This document shows, piece by piece, positions 44,673-58,096 of a DNA stretch of 64,000 bases. The stretch is from Drosophila pseudoobscura. Lineage: Eukaryota; Arthropoda; Insecta; Diptera; Drosophilidae. Position 1 is the stretch's first letter. Every line of letters begins with the position of its first letter. The notes under the pieces are model-generated. The model ran no database searches. It saw only the letters and a program-made list of their open reading frames with translations, and was not told the DNA's origin. Location: NCBI RefSeq assembly GCF_009870125.1, contig NC_046680.1, positions 21,409,501 through 21,473,500 of the forward strand. Direction: 5' to 3'. The position numbers were made by a program, and so were the translations under genes.

Positions 44673-47600
44673 GTGGTGTGTGTAAGTTCAAGGCAGCTCT
44701 GTGAGCAGCACTAAAGTGCATGAACGACCCAAAAGTAAGCAACACTTTTTCAAACCGAAGCAAAGCGGGTCGAGTGATGCTGTGGATAGAGACCCGACTG
44801 GCTCTGAATATGAAACTGAATGGCTGGAAGCCCTTCCAGTGAAGCACTTAATTAGTCATAGAATATTCGCAAGCACACACTCCTCACACACACATCAAAT
44901 GTTAGGACTAAACGCACTAAGCAAAATTAGAGACTAGTGGATAAAAGTTGGTAATTAAAGAAGTTTAGGAAGTCTCGAATTGAATTAAATTTAAGCTTAA
45001 AGATTAGGAGAGGCCCGAAAGATGTTAGTTTGATAAACGATTGATTGTTTAGGATATAACTAGAAAATTAACAAAATGAGAAGCTGTTGCTGTGGATACA
45101 TGACTTTATAATCAGGAGGGGTCAATCAGCTTCAAAATACGAGTAAGGCGGCGAAATCTCACTTGATCTAAAGCGCCACAATCCACAGATCCACCTGCTT
45201 GCATCCGATAAATAAAGAGATGGTAAATAATTAACTCCACTTGCTCCAGGAAGTGGACTCCACTTTCCCAGGATCCCAGGGATAATCGTCTTAGCATCCT
45301 CTCAAATGCTATTTGTGAAGAGAATCTTTTCAATCGGCAAAGAAATCGCTTTCTAACGAAGTCCGCTTCAGCCTCCTGCCGCTGCCGCTGCCACAGCCAT
45401 AGCCAGAGTTTTTATTTAGCAACATTTAACGTCAATTGTTTTATGACTAGCAGCAACAAAAACCACACCGAATGAAAGCCAGACAAAAGCAGGAGCGAGG
45501 AGCAGCTCTGAAAAAAAAGTAAATAAAAAATAACATGATTTATTCAGCGCAAACTGGGAAAAGCGCAAGAAAAAAAATAAAAGGAGGAAAAATCAAAAAA
45601 ACAACAAAAACATAAGGGAAAACAAACTGAAAACTTAGCAGAGTGCTGCGAAAATTTGCTAAAGTTGCGTTTTCTTTTAACTCTGCCGCTTTTCCGTTGC
45701 GCCACCCCGCCGCCCCGAAGCCTTTTGTGGAGTTTATCTTGCGGCTGTGGCGAGGCGAGGCGAGGCCCTGCATTCACCTGCAGTCTGCATCCGAGTGAGC
45801 TTCTGGTGGCCGAAGCAGGAGGAACAGGCTGCTGCTGTGGTCACGCGTTTTCTAAGCGTTTTCTTATCAAGAGCAGCCACGTGACCGCACGCGCGAGCCG
45901 CCTTTTCCAGATTTTCCACAAAAAGATTTGCAGCATTTCGGCTCTGGCCTTTTGTTGCAGTTTTGCCGTTTCGCCGTTTTGCCTTTTGGCATTTTCAATT
46001 TTCCATACAGAAAATTGCAGCGCCTTGGACTCTCCAGGAGCCTAATGGCCAACTCTGCGGCTGAGTGGTTTGGCTTAGCCTCTGGGCTGCACGCGCCGTC
46101 CTGGCTCTAGCTCTCAGAGGTCTGCCTCTGAGAGTCCTTCACAAGGATTTCTCTCGCTTTGTTTGTAATTAATAAGACTCGATGCTTTTCCGAGCAGACC
46201 GCACATTTCCGTAATTAAAAGGCTGGCAAATCTACCGCCAGCATCTTAAAGACTTAAGGCATGATAGACGACAGCAGGCGAGAGGAATGTGACAGAAATG
46301 CCACAGGAAAACCAGAGGCGAGAGGCATGCGACACGCCGGGCACGCAGCGGGGCATTCGATGGAAGGAAATCCGTGCATTCCTGATCGTAAAACGAGTTT
46401 AATTTCATGCAACTCGAAAGTGGCAATAAAGATGGAGCAGAAATACCTTCACGCGGCACGCTTACACAGGGCACAGGGCACAGTGCACAGTGCAGCCAGG
46501 TGGCAGCTAGGAGGTGCCCGGCCACGCGGCACTCAAAGAAGACCATCAAATGGCAGTGGAAGATGTTCTGGCATTTGATGATGCAATGCGATACTGCGCG
46601 TGTGTGTGTGAGTGTCTGCGCAACAGTTTTGCGATAGAAATCTTTCAATTTGCCTTTTAGCAGGGGATAATGTCCCCGAGTGTCAGGCAGGAGGACAAAA
46701 AATAAATACTCCGCCGGAGGGAAGGCGGGCAGAAGAGGAAGAATCAAACAAAAAAGCGAAACAAAAGTGAGATGTAACCCATCCGGCTGTCAAGGGGGAA
46801 AAGAGTGAGAGGGGAGTGGGGAGTGGGGTGGCAGCTCAATTGCAGGACAATCAGCACAATTGATTTCCCCAAAGTGCCTGCGTCCGGGGCCCCTCTGGCC
46901 GTCGGGGCATTAAAAGGATTTAATGCCATTTAAGCCAAACAATGTGAAGACAGCCAGAAAGCCAGGCCAAGAGCAGCAGCAGCAGCCGAAGCAGGAGAAG
47001 GAGAAGAAGTAGCATCAGAAGCAGCAGTAAGAGCGGAAAGCAAAAACGTCAAAAGAGCGAATCAGCGACTGGCTCAGCTACTGGCAGCAGTCCCGCTGCT
47101 ACTCCCTGCCCCCCATGCTCCTTCCACTTCTGTCCCGTGCCACAGCCACTGCCAGTGCACTCGGTAAAAAGTTTATCAATAAAATAACTTGTCGGCGAAC
47201 GGACTCCAGGACCAGAAGACAGCCGCACGACTCGAGTCCTGAGTCGCTGACTCTCTGACTCCTTCGCCAAGTCAAGTCGAAAATTGCAGCAACTTTCTGT
47301 CAGAGAATCCTGTCTCTCTCTATCCCTCTCTCTCGTGCTCCTCCTCCTTCTCTGTCTCTCTTTCAGTGGGTAGATGGCTTGTCAGCAGCCAAAGGACAAT
47401 TCAAGTGCTGCAATCCTTGAGAAGTAACTTCAATTGCACTCATAGTTCCTGGTCTGCGTTCGGAATTCCTATATATGACGTATACGCCATGTATGACAAT
47501 GGCAAACAAAAACCCAAGCTCAAGTCTGCCTGCCGCTGGCTCCTGGCCCACCAATGGGGCAACTTTTGCGGCTCATCAATTAGTCCAGCTTGTCGTGGGG

Positions 47601-50478
47601 CGTGACTCAAGCAATGGCATGGAGTACGAGGTGTAGATCCTCTAATGAAAATCTCTCTGAAAGTTAAAGGAAGGCGCGTCAAAGGTGTTTCTCTGAAGAC
47701 TTCGACAGAAATTTGCTGGGCTTTAAACTCAGTGTGCCTCACAGCTCCAGGAGGAAAGCACTGCGGGTCTTTGTACTATATTTAACACATAAGTAAGGGG
47801 AGAAAATACCAAGAAAGTGGATAGATTTTCTTTGACGGAAGCTCTTTTGTTTGGCGGAAATATCCTCTGCCATTTTTGTTGTTGTTTTGAACCCCACTGT
47901 GGGGCTTGACAACTGGTTTTTGGTTTGCTTTCAAGAGTGTTCCCCAACGTTACGTGTTCCTTAAACAATACCATCATTCAGTACCGGAAAAAGCAAGTTC
48001 ACTTTCGTTGAAAATCTCGAATCTTTCAACTTCTTTAAATGTTATTCTCTCAAGACAACCTTCACCTTTCGCCTGCTGCATTTCTTTTAATTATTTAAGA
48101 CATCCGCCGACTTTCATTGATGCCCAAAATAACGCTGCAAGCGGACCCTAGAAAAACACAGAAATAAATTATTAAATAAACATTGCTACGTGACTCTGAG
48201 GATGACCTTCCGCAATGGCCACTCGAGGCGGCAACCAGGTGGCGAGAATGCAAGTGCCGCCAATCCTCAGGTAATGGCGAGGACGAGGACAAGAACAAGA
48301 ACAAATCTGGGGCCAAGTGGCGCCTCTTGGCTTCCCCTCCTCCTTGCCCTGCCTCGAGAATTGCACTCAGTGGCTCCCAATCCGTAGGCCTTTGCCCAAT
48401 TTGGGGCCACGAGTTCTACATTTTCTATCTCTCACTGCTCGCCCTCTCTCTAGAGAACTTTCGCTGGGCGTTTTGGCAATTTGCAAGTCGGCGCTCTGCT
48501 GGTGGAATAAGTGGCAAGCAAATGTGAAATTGTTTCGCTAGTGGCAATAAAAATGAGGCAGAACAAAGGGCTGGCTGTCAGGCAGACGAGAGATGGCTAT
48601 AAATGGTTCTCTTTTTTTTCGCTGTCTCCTTCTGCTTCTCTCCGCCGCTTTTGGGGGCCGGGGTCGGGACAAGCGATGCTTATATGGTTGACTTGAACAA
48701 ATGACTTCGGGTAACGTCCTTTTGCTTGTTTATGCATAAATTCCAAATAATCCTGAGATGTGAAATGCGCCAAAAATGCGCTGCTCTCTTTTCCTTCAAC
48801 CCCTTCCAGGCCCTTGTCTTCTCTTCTTTTTCCCCATCTCTGTAATGTTTGCCTGTCGGATTAGTGGCTTCCAACGGGGGGCTTTTCCCCCTTCTCCCCT
48901 TCACCCCTTTCCTCTTTCTTTTCCCTAAATGTGCCACGCCTCCTGCTTCCTCTAAGTATCTCTAACATATGCATAATAATGCTTGCGTTATCAATTTATC
49001 TCAAACGCTTTGCGGCTCTTTTATTTTTCCAATTTCCTTTTCTTTTTTTTTGCCGACAAATTCAAATTACGTCAAAAATATCAAGTGAACCGCAATTTTC
49101 ATGCCACAGCCATTATTATCCTCGTTTTGTTCGATGTATGGGTGTTGCCTTCTCTGTGTTTCTGTGTATTCTCTCCTGTCGCTCTCAAGCGCTGTCTCTT
49201 CTCACACCCACGCCTGTGCTCTCCAGAGTCCATGGCTGCAAAATTTTCAATCAATTGCTACTCTTCCAATTTCATGCATGAGAGGTGCCTAAAAGGTAAA
49301 ATGTTAGTTGACCAGCCAAAGTCCTCCTGCCCCTGCTTCCCACACCACTCGCCCTATCTATCTATCTCTCTCTCTTCACTCAGTGCCTCTGTTGCATGCA
49401 ACACATCCGAGTACTTGTACTCGTACGCATACAAAACGCCACCCATTGTTGAGGCTACAATTGAGGTTGATTCAACAACTTTTACGGTACCGACAGTCGG
49501 AGTAGATGGCCAAAGTTTGCTCAGGCTTCCCCTTGTGGCACCTGCCACATGGCCTCCGCCCTCTCTTTCCATCAGCTTGCCTTGCATTTGAATAGTTTAT
49601 TGTTTTAATTTTACTCACAGGCCAGAAGCAAAGGCATTTTGCACATTGTTTACCATTTTGGCATTTGGCTTAGAGCACACTTTCGGGCAAAAAGGGCGGA
49701 CGAACAAGAGGTTGGAGAGGGGGTGGACCTTTGGGCGGTCGAATGTCTGGCCATAGGTAACATTGAGTGACGCCAGTGCGTATGCAACACGCAATATTAT
49801 GTGCCCCGACTCCAAATTCCCAACGGCTGCAAAGCCTTCTCCTTTGAAAGATTGGGGGAACATTAGTTGCTTGAGGCCTGGCTCATTGTGTCTCATAGGC
49901 CTGTGTTCACTGCTCAAGTCTCAAGTTACAAGTTACACATTTCCCATTTACTATTTTAGATTTTCCATTCAAAAACAGAACGGAATCAAAGCGAACAATG
50001 GGATATTGAGCTTGCTGCTGCACTGTAATTCCTGTGGCAATTTCCAATTAATTATATGGCAAATCAGTTGGACTCTGGAGCAATGAGAGGGGCTGGATAT
50101 CTGTAAGACTGTATGAGTGGTACACATTTTGCCTTTAAATTTCTCATCCATGGGTAATTTTCAACCCCATATCAACCGATGCCTTCCCCTGGGTACACTT
50201 TCATCTCGGATGCCACAGATGCACGCTTTACACTTGATTATCTCTCAGTTACATTTACCGTTTCTCTCTCTACCGCCCACCCCCCACCATCCCATGCCCT
50301 TTTAAGCATCAGCACGGAAAACGTTTTAATTGACTTCAAAATTAGTTTTCCCCTTTTTTGCACAACAACAAATAAGCCATACTTAAAAAAAACTAATACA
50401 AATAAATAAAAATCAAGGAGAAAAAATCATGGCGTTTCCAAAAGGTAGCCGCTGTAAGAGCAGACAGCGGAAAGGAGA

Positions 50479-50518
50479 GGGGGGACGGGGGGATGGAGGG
50501 ACGGGGGGACGGGGGGAG
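50479..50518 (+). repeat. G-run tract with G-quadruplex potential
   Basis: Several runs of three to six G separated by AC or AT within 40 bases, which satisfies the simple G-quadruplex pattern. Confidence 0.6.
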
Positions 50519-53500
50519 AGCAGTGCCATTTTGCACACTCAGCTGGACAACAAATCGCCGGGCCAAGCCCACAGCAAACAAATAAACAACTAAATAAACA
50601 TTAAACTTTTTCTACAACTAAGGGTTGAAGGGGGGTTGGGTGGTTGTTGAATGCAACAAAGTGGAAAAAAGTGTGCTCCGCTCGGTGGCAACTTTCGTTT
50701 GTTCTATGGCGCTCGCCCCAAAACATCAACTCCAAATAATTATGAGCTTGAGGTGCGAGATGGCGCCCTGCCCCTTGCATGCCCCGCCCTCTATCGCCTT
50801 GCAGAGAGCCCTACTTCCTGTGGCTGGTTCAAATTGGAATTGTTTCTGGCATTCGGAGTGGTTTCTAGCTGAAAAGGGGAATAAATTCCCTTGAATAGAT
50901 TTGATTTGGATTTGGATTGGGCTTTGGCTTCGGCTTTTTGGTCTTGGATTCCCCTGCCGCATTTTGGTAATTAAAGTGAGGAAACTAGTTTCTGATTCTG
51001 TTTAAAATTATTACCAATTATCTTGCCATTCTGCTATATTACTTTGACACACATTTGGGGGCTATATCTCTCTATATTTTGTAAAGTAACTGTTGAGGTT
51101 TTTTTTCGCCAGTTCCTTTCCTTTAAAATATCCTTAGTTTCAAGAATTCATGAATTTCTCCGGGAAAGCTCTTACAAGGACCGCTTCTTCTCTGGTCATC
51201 TACTTAATATATGGTTTGTCATTGTGTCCTCTTTGATTTCATCTTTAATGCCACGTTTCTCTCGTATTTCATAATTTTTCTAGTTTCGCCAACTTTTCAT
51301 TCAACTTCTAGTTCAACTTCAACTTCAGCTTCCGTATCAGACGACACGTATCTACGTGTAGTAACACCTTTAAAATCCATTTTTCATTTATGAGGAGCAT
51401 TTTCATTTATACGCAGGCAGCGATAAAACCATGCACCTTGCCCCTGACTGCTTCGACGGTCCCTGCTCCTCCTCCTTTTGCTCCGTGAATGCGGATGGGT
51501 GGGTGGATGTGTGGCTGGTTGGATGAAATCTTTAACCCATTTTCGTTAATTTTTGGTAGAACATTTTTTAATTTCAAAGCATTTTTGGGGCACGGTAAGC
51601 ATTGCCTTCCCTTCTCTTGGTGCTCCTCTCCGTATCCTCTCGTGCTACATACACACACATACACCCACATACACACCTTTTCCTGTGGTGCTAGCCACCC
51701 TCCTCTCTTTCTCTGGCTGCATTGTTCCCTCTGCTTCCCTCGTGCCCATTACCGATTGGGCGCTGGACAACTCTAAACACGGCAAAGATCTAGAAGCTGG
51801 AGCTGGGCGCCGCACGCTGCACCAGGAACCGTTGCAGTCGGGAGTCGTGGCACCAAGAAATGCGGTTACAGTGTCCAAAGGCCGTCCTGGAATGCCATAA
51901 ATAACGTTGTCGGCAGAGCGGCAAGCCAGCTCCAGCGCCAGCGCCTGCACCAGGGCCAGTTCTGGGGCCGTTGCAAGGCGGAGCAGTAAGAGTGGGGCAG
52001 CAGCAGTCTGGGACCCATTTCGTATCCTTTAGGTGCAGGGTCCAGGGTCCGTGCGGAGGGCGAGTGCGTTACGTTTTTGGCTCTAAATTAAATTTTTGCC
52101 AACGCCAAAAGAAGCTGGAAATTTTTGTGCTGCGCATTGCACTGATGCCGCATCGGAGAAACGGAAGCGGAGAGCCATTAGTCCGTGTGCGGACGGGAGG
52201 CGGCCCTCCAGTGGATGCTGCCACCGCTGGCTGCCTCTGTTGCTCGCCTCGCTTTGCTTTGTGGCCACCGCCTCATTATATACTACATGCCCCGCCTTGT
52301 GTCCACGTGTGTGTGTGTGTCTGCGTGCGTGTGTGTGGGTCTGCAATTAGCAGGCGCTTGTTAGTGGCTGAAATGGCAAATGGCCAACAGACAAACAGCC
52401 AAAGGAACAACCTGACCAACTGATATGAGCTATCGTGGAAATCATTGAAAATTTACCTAATGTTCATTTATTTGCCCTATAAGTCCCTCTGCGTCCCTAC
52501 CGCTACTTTCTTCCATTGGATTTCCTTGGCTTAACTGTACAGTGCCGTCTCTGGGTGGCAGGACCTTGTGGCACGGTGACATGGCCATCAACTGTTTGGA
52601 CATGACATAATGGTGTGATATTTGCGACAACCTGTAGTCCTCCGTTGTCTGTCTAGCGCTTGTTCTACTGCCTCCAGCCTCCAGCCTTCTTTCTTTGCCT
52701 CTACTGCTGTCACTGGCTGCTGGCCTGCTGCAAAAAGCCGCACGTTATCTCCTGCTAAGTGCAAAAGTGAATTGCATTGGGGATGCTTTGCAGCACAAAC
52801 ATTGGAATCTGTTGCAGATAAGTAGACATAGAATGTACCCTGGAGAAACTCAAATATAGGTGAATAGATACTAGATACAACAGTGTATAGATCGATAGAT
52901 TCATACAAAGATCGGTAAATGGATAGAGCGATAGATTAATAAAAGAACAGAAAAGTACTGATAGATGGCAGCCCATGGCTATCCATCCGTGGGATATACC
53001 CCTAGAGCACTATCTTAAGTTCTCGGCTGGTTTGCAGCGACACTTGCAAATGAACTTTGGCCCCAGCCCCAGCTCAGCCCCAGCCCCAGAATGAACGGAG
53101 GACAGGGAGCCAGGCCAGGCCACGCGTCAGGTGTCAGACGGTGTCCCATTGTGTTGGCCTGCTGCCACGGCCACGCTCTGCATGGCGGATGAGGCAAAGG
53201 CAAGTGCATAACGCGGCAGGCGACATTATTAAATAGTTTTAGCTGCAACAAACAAGTCTCTCTCCTGACAAGGCCATAAAAATGCCGAGCAAAGAGGAGG
53301 AACAGCTCCAAAGTGCAGCTTAGATGGAGATGGAGATGAAGATGAAGAGCCTGACCGCCTGAGTTATGGTAACAATGAAGTGACGGCCACAATGATGGGG
53401 AAACAGCCAGCATGCCTCTAGGCTGTGATCCCTAGTCACCTTCCTGGAGACCTCTGTCCGAACCATAATTAGGCCTTAGGTCTATGTGTATGATGATGCC

Positions 53501-54765
53501 CTTTCACAGGAATAAGAGGCGGAACAGGCGGAAGAAGCTCACGTAACATGGCAACGGCGCATGCATTGGGCTGCCAGGAACCCCTCTGATCCCCGCCCCA
53601 TTCCTGGCCCTTTTAGGACAATGAAATTGAATTTAGACTAAGGTACCCGTCACGTACTCTCTCCTCCTGGATATGGTCGCCAGAAAACTTTCTTTTTTTC
53701 ACAAATTATTTGATTTTTTTCTTGGAAGGGGAAAACTTTGTGCTGCCGGGAAAAAGTTTACTGCATAATAAAGAATGAAATGAAAAGGCAAAGGCAGGGA
53801 GACAGAAGATACGAGGGGAGAAACGTACTAAGTAGAGGAAAACCGAAACAGTGGCGAAAAGAGGAAACAGAACGAAAAGATAAAGAAGAAGAAGAGCAGG
53901 CGAGGGGAAACCCCCAACAAACAAAATACACAAAAAGCCTACAAAATGATGGAACCTTAACTTAAAATCAAAATTCTGTGTATGATACATGTGAGGGGTG
54001 GGGATGGAGATAAAGTGAATGGGTGGGAGCAGGCGAAAGTGGCAGAGGAAACCTGAGAAAAGTTTAAGGCTTCTCCTAATTGGGGCTGCAATTGGCAATG
54101 TCATTGCGTATGCGTAATGTGCGACAAATCAAGCATACGCCATGCAAACCAAGCGAAGGAATATTTTATCATTGATATTCGGGGGCATTATTTAAATGGG
54201 GAATGCCACTCGCAAGGAACAAGGAGGGGACATCCATGGAGGTTGCGGTTTTGGGTGTTGGGGGTTGGGTGTTGGCCAGAACAAACAGTAGGCTGTATCA
54301 GCAGCAGCAGCAGCAGGCTGTAAAACGGAAACCAATGAGAATCCGCAGCATCCGCAGAATTTGAACTCAGAAACAAGAAATTGATTCCAGCTTTGGGAAA
54401 CAGAAGTTTTAGATACACTTACAGAATCATATATTCTGTGGGAGATATATGTATAAAATATATACCTAGATACTTGTCCAATCTGATATAAAAACAAAAA
54501 ACTTACAGCATATTTAAGAGACAAACGTCCCTTAATACTTTACACAGTCGAAAAGCTAAGAAATATACTTTTCTGGAAAGAGTATGCCCAAATATAATCG
54601 ACGGGAATATATGAAAGGAGAGCACTTTGTCGAAAATAAAAAGAATTGTATAAATTTTTCACTTATTTGGGCATTTTTTCAGACATTGTGTGCTCATTTT
54701 GCACAATACAAAACATATATTTATCATACACACAGCCCCGGAATGCTCGTACATAAATACATGTG

Positions 54766-54786
54766 TATGTATGTATGTATGTATGT
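54766..54786. repeat. TATG tetranucleotide repeat
   Basis: Five perfect TATG units. Confidence 0.85.
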
Positions 54787-56606
54787 CTGACCTCCTGGCG
54801 GCCAGACTCAATGTCTCTTTTGAATACAACAAATGCCAACGATTTCGCCCTCCACAATCCACAATCCATGCCGCCACTCGGCAGGTCCTCTACAAATGAA
54901 TGAGTTTTAATTTTAAGGATAATTGCTTTCTGTTGGCTTTTTGTCCGCTGATCCCGAAGGCCGCTACACTCACTCCAAAAAGTTTACGCGTATATTTGAA
55001 TATGCAGGGCACACCCTGATTCCCATAAGTATGCCAATAGGTCCAAGTGTGTTGCGGCCCCTAAAAATGTAAAAATTTCACAAATTTGTTCAAAAAATTA
55101 TTGAAATATTTTGAATATTTAAGGACTTTACAAACTACCCGTGCAGCCTGAAACAAATGAAAAATGATCATCCTTTTGGGTGCATAATTGTTACTGTTGC
55201 AACGCTGCTGCTGCTGCTGCTGCTGCTGGTGCATCATTACGACGTAATTAACAGGTCTATAGAGCAGCCAGAGTTCTTTGCTGTCTCCTACTTTCGACTA
55301 CTAAAAATCAATATGAAAATAATTACCCAAACGACTCAACGAATGAATGAAACACCGAAGCCAAACATCAGCTTTGGGAAAGAAGGCTTTAAGCATTTGA
55401 AAGCAAATTGAAGTAAAGCCAGGACTCTCACAGATGGAAGAGATTTGTCAAGGAACCACAGACGCAGACGTGGCCCGAGGGGGGTCATGGGAATTCCCTG
55501 TGCAACAAGGCTCTCAACAGGCTTAGAAAATGGGAAGTGTGGAGAGCTCTCTTGGCCATAACCGAAACAATCATCATTTGGACACTTTTAATACTTTGTA
55601 TGCCATTGGGGCCAAAAGGAGATTCCGGGCTTCAACTGAAGCCCGAAGCCCGAAGCTCGAAGCTGTAACAAGTGGCATCAGCAGTGTCACAGCTTCATTT
55701 TGGGGCAGCCATCAGCAGCAGGGCCAACTTTCCAGCTGCAGAAAAGCTGCAAAATATCTCGCGGGATTGAAATTTATTCTTCTCCCCGGGAACTTTTCAA
55801 ATAAAGAAAACAACAACTCTCTAAACCCAAACTCGAAACAGAAGCTGGAGCTAAAACTGTGAACTGTGGTGCGTGCTGATTAGTTTTTGCGGCTGATGTG
55901 TGAATGTGATGTGCCACTGCTTGGTGCCGCAACAGCGTGCGGACTGGACTGTGGGCGTGGCTCTGACTGGGGCAGTGATGAAGCATCAGATGCAGACATG
56001 TTGATTCTTCAGAAGGGGCTATACATAAGCCCATACATTTGTGGGGAATTCGGATGGTGATTCATTGAATTTAGATACCATATCTATATATATCCTACAA
56101 TGGAAGGAGCATACAAATGCCATACATACATACCACCACATGTTGCATGTCTTTGGCAACATGCCCCACATCGGCTCAGCGACAGCAGCAGCATGTTGCT
56201 GCCACAGTGGCAACAGCTGCAACACCCAAGCGGACATACGACCGCAAATTGTAAATGCTGTGACAGTTAATTTTGACAAATTTGTCTAAAGCTTATCACT
56301 TATTGATGTTGCAACAACAGCAACAATATTTGCGGCAGGCAACGGCAATTTATGGGCTGCCAATCGAATTTTTGGGCGCTGCATAACTAATTATGAGGTT
56401 CGCCGGACAACAAATTAGTTTTACGATGCACTCCACATTGTCGCTTTAATTGGCCACAAAAATGCAATATTCGTTGTCATTTCTGCTGCTTTTGCCAGCC
56501 ACAGATATTGAAACTGTGCAACCGGCGGCCAGCCACTGCCACCAGGCTTCTCAAAGCGCCCGAAGCGTGCACCTGGAGATACCCATGATCCTAATCCTTA
56601 ATCTAG

Positions 56607-56920
56607 AAGCTCTCTAGCCTAATCTCCACCTATGTGTGCGGGGCTGTCGGCTTTCCCAGCTACCAGCAGGGCCAGCAGATCACCGCTCACCGCCTCACCG
56701 TCGGGCGCTGTAAGTATCTTTAATGTTCTTAATGGTGGGCTCTACAATCACTCCATTCAATCAAGCGTACAATTACGTGGAGCTCAAGTCAAGTGCGGGG
56801 ACCTCACGGGACACCCGCTGCAATGGCGAAAAGGACTGTGGTGATAGCTCCGATGAGACCTCCTACGATCCCGAGCCCAGCTCAAATGGAAATCCAGGGA
56901 TCGATCCCCTTGGGAACTGA
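56607..56920 (+). CDS. orphan exon pair with half an LDL-receptor class A module
   Basis: Block 56607-56709 follows an acceptor-like CTTAATCTAG and ends at a strong donor GTAAGT. It reads STYVCGAVGFPSYQQGQ and ITAHRLTVGR with high third-position G/C. Block 56766-56920 (AG acceptor, 56-base intron) joins in frame and reads SYNYVELKSSAGTSRD, then TRCNGEKDCGDSSDETSYDP, ending PGIDPLGN and a stop. RCNGEKDCGDSSDE is the second half of an LDLa repeat, with its calcium-binding acidic residues. The first three cysteines of the repeat are missing; a one-base shift upstream gives KCGDLT, hinting at a lost or frameshifted first half. No start exon was found, so this is the 3' end of a gene or a pseudogene fragment. 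Confidence 0.45.
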
Positions 56921-58064
56921 AGAGAAAAGAGCCTCATTTGATCTCTTAGGAAACGTGGCTCAGTTTCAGCCGGAATCCATCCGAGTGTTGTGTATATTGT
57001 TCTCCGAAATATTTACGTTTGAGTGGTGTGGAAAAGTGTGGTACATTCACTGGGTTTTGGGGTTCCAGGGGCTCCGGCAGTTTCATATGGGGAACTCTTG
57101 CTTTCTCTTTTTTTTTGTAGCGTATTTTATTTGCTGCCAGAGTTGCCAAAAAGCTCGATTTTATGGAGCTTGTGTGGGTGTGTATTTCCGTTTGTTTGGG
57201 ATCTCTGGCAAAAAATGTAGGTAGATTAAAAACTTTTCCCATTACGTAGAAATTAACAACTTTTGGTGCTATTGTTGCTATTGCTTTGGCTGCTTCTTGA
57301 CCGTATCCCGAGCACAAAGAGAGGGTGAAAGAGAGAGAAATGCATAGAGAAATTGCTGCACTGTTTCCATTAAATTTCCTAAAATGAAACAGTTGCTACG
57401 CTACGCAGGGAGGCGTGGCCTATTGCAGCTGCAACTCTATTTCGGCTCCATTTACCCATCGAGCATTGTTGGCGGCTGGCCCTGGGACCCTTGAATTTGA
57501 GGAGTCTCCTTCACTGCAAGGAGCAGAGCAGAGGTGAGCTTCAGTGAATCCAGGTGGAAATCGCTTGTGGAAAATTAATAGCTAAGAATCCCAGGGTAAG
57601 ATTACAAGGAATTTAATAGCTGAATTCAAGGGAACTCTAAAGACAGACAACTCTGAAGAAGTTCTAACACAGGATCGAACGATATTACCTTGGGAATCCG
57701 CTAATCCAAGAGTTTTCTAATAAAAGACGAGTATCTTCTGCAATATCTAAGCGGCATGCAATATCTCTGCCAATCTATCTTTTTTATGCACCATATCTCT
57801 GATCTACCTGCTGAATGAAGGAGAGAACGGGGTGGTAGATTCCGTCATATACTCTGACTCGTGTTTAAGTATCACCCCACCTACCACCTACCCCATGCTT
57901 GTATCCGTATCTGTATCTGTATATGTTGTGTTCGCTCTCGCCTTATTTCCTGTGGTTATTGTATCTGTATCTTTTCCGCACACTTTTCCGCAATATTTAC
58001 CAGCTAGGAAAAGCATTCATAGCGATTTATGATCCGAGAGGGCGCTCCTTCTCCTTCTCCTGCT

Positions 58065-58096
58065 CCCATACCCATACCCATACCCATTCCCATTCC
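58065..58096. repeat. CCCATA/CCCATT hexanucleotide repeat
   Basis: Five tandem hexamers, the last ones changed from CCCATA to CCCATT. Confidence 0.8.

Larger units (their letters stand above)
37078..56606. other. 19.5 kb gene-poor, repeat-rich DNA
   Basis: No supported gene. It is AT-rich with long T- and A-runs (for example 39020-39260) and many simple repeats listed separately. A possible 26-base start exon on the minus strand at 41550-41575 is discussed under findings. Open frames up to 200 codons (for example 48983-49591, +) are made of Ser/Leu/Cys-rich translation of CT-rich DNA and show no codon preference. The region could be intron or enhancer DNA of a gene outside the window. Confidence 0.5.

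Noticed and set aside
48983-49591. 202-codon plus-strand frame
   Set aside because: Translation of CT-rich DNA, dominated by Ser, Leu, Phe and Cys, with no domain or codon preference.
49615-49917. 100-codon minus-strand frame ending MVNNVQNAFASGL at a GTGAGT
   Set aside because: Codon use is random, and a phase match alone is weak evidence for an exon.
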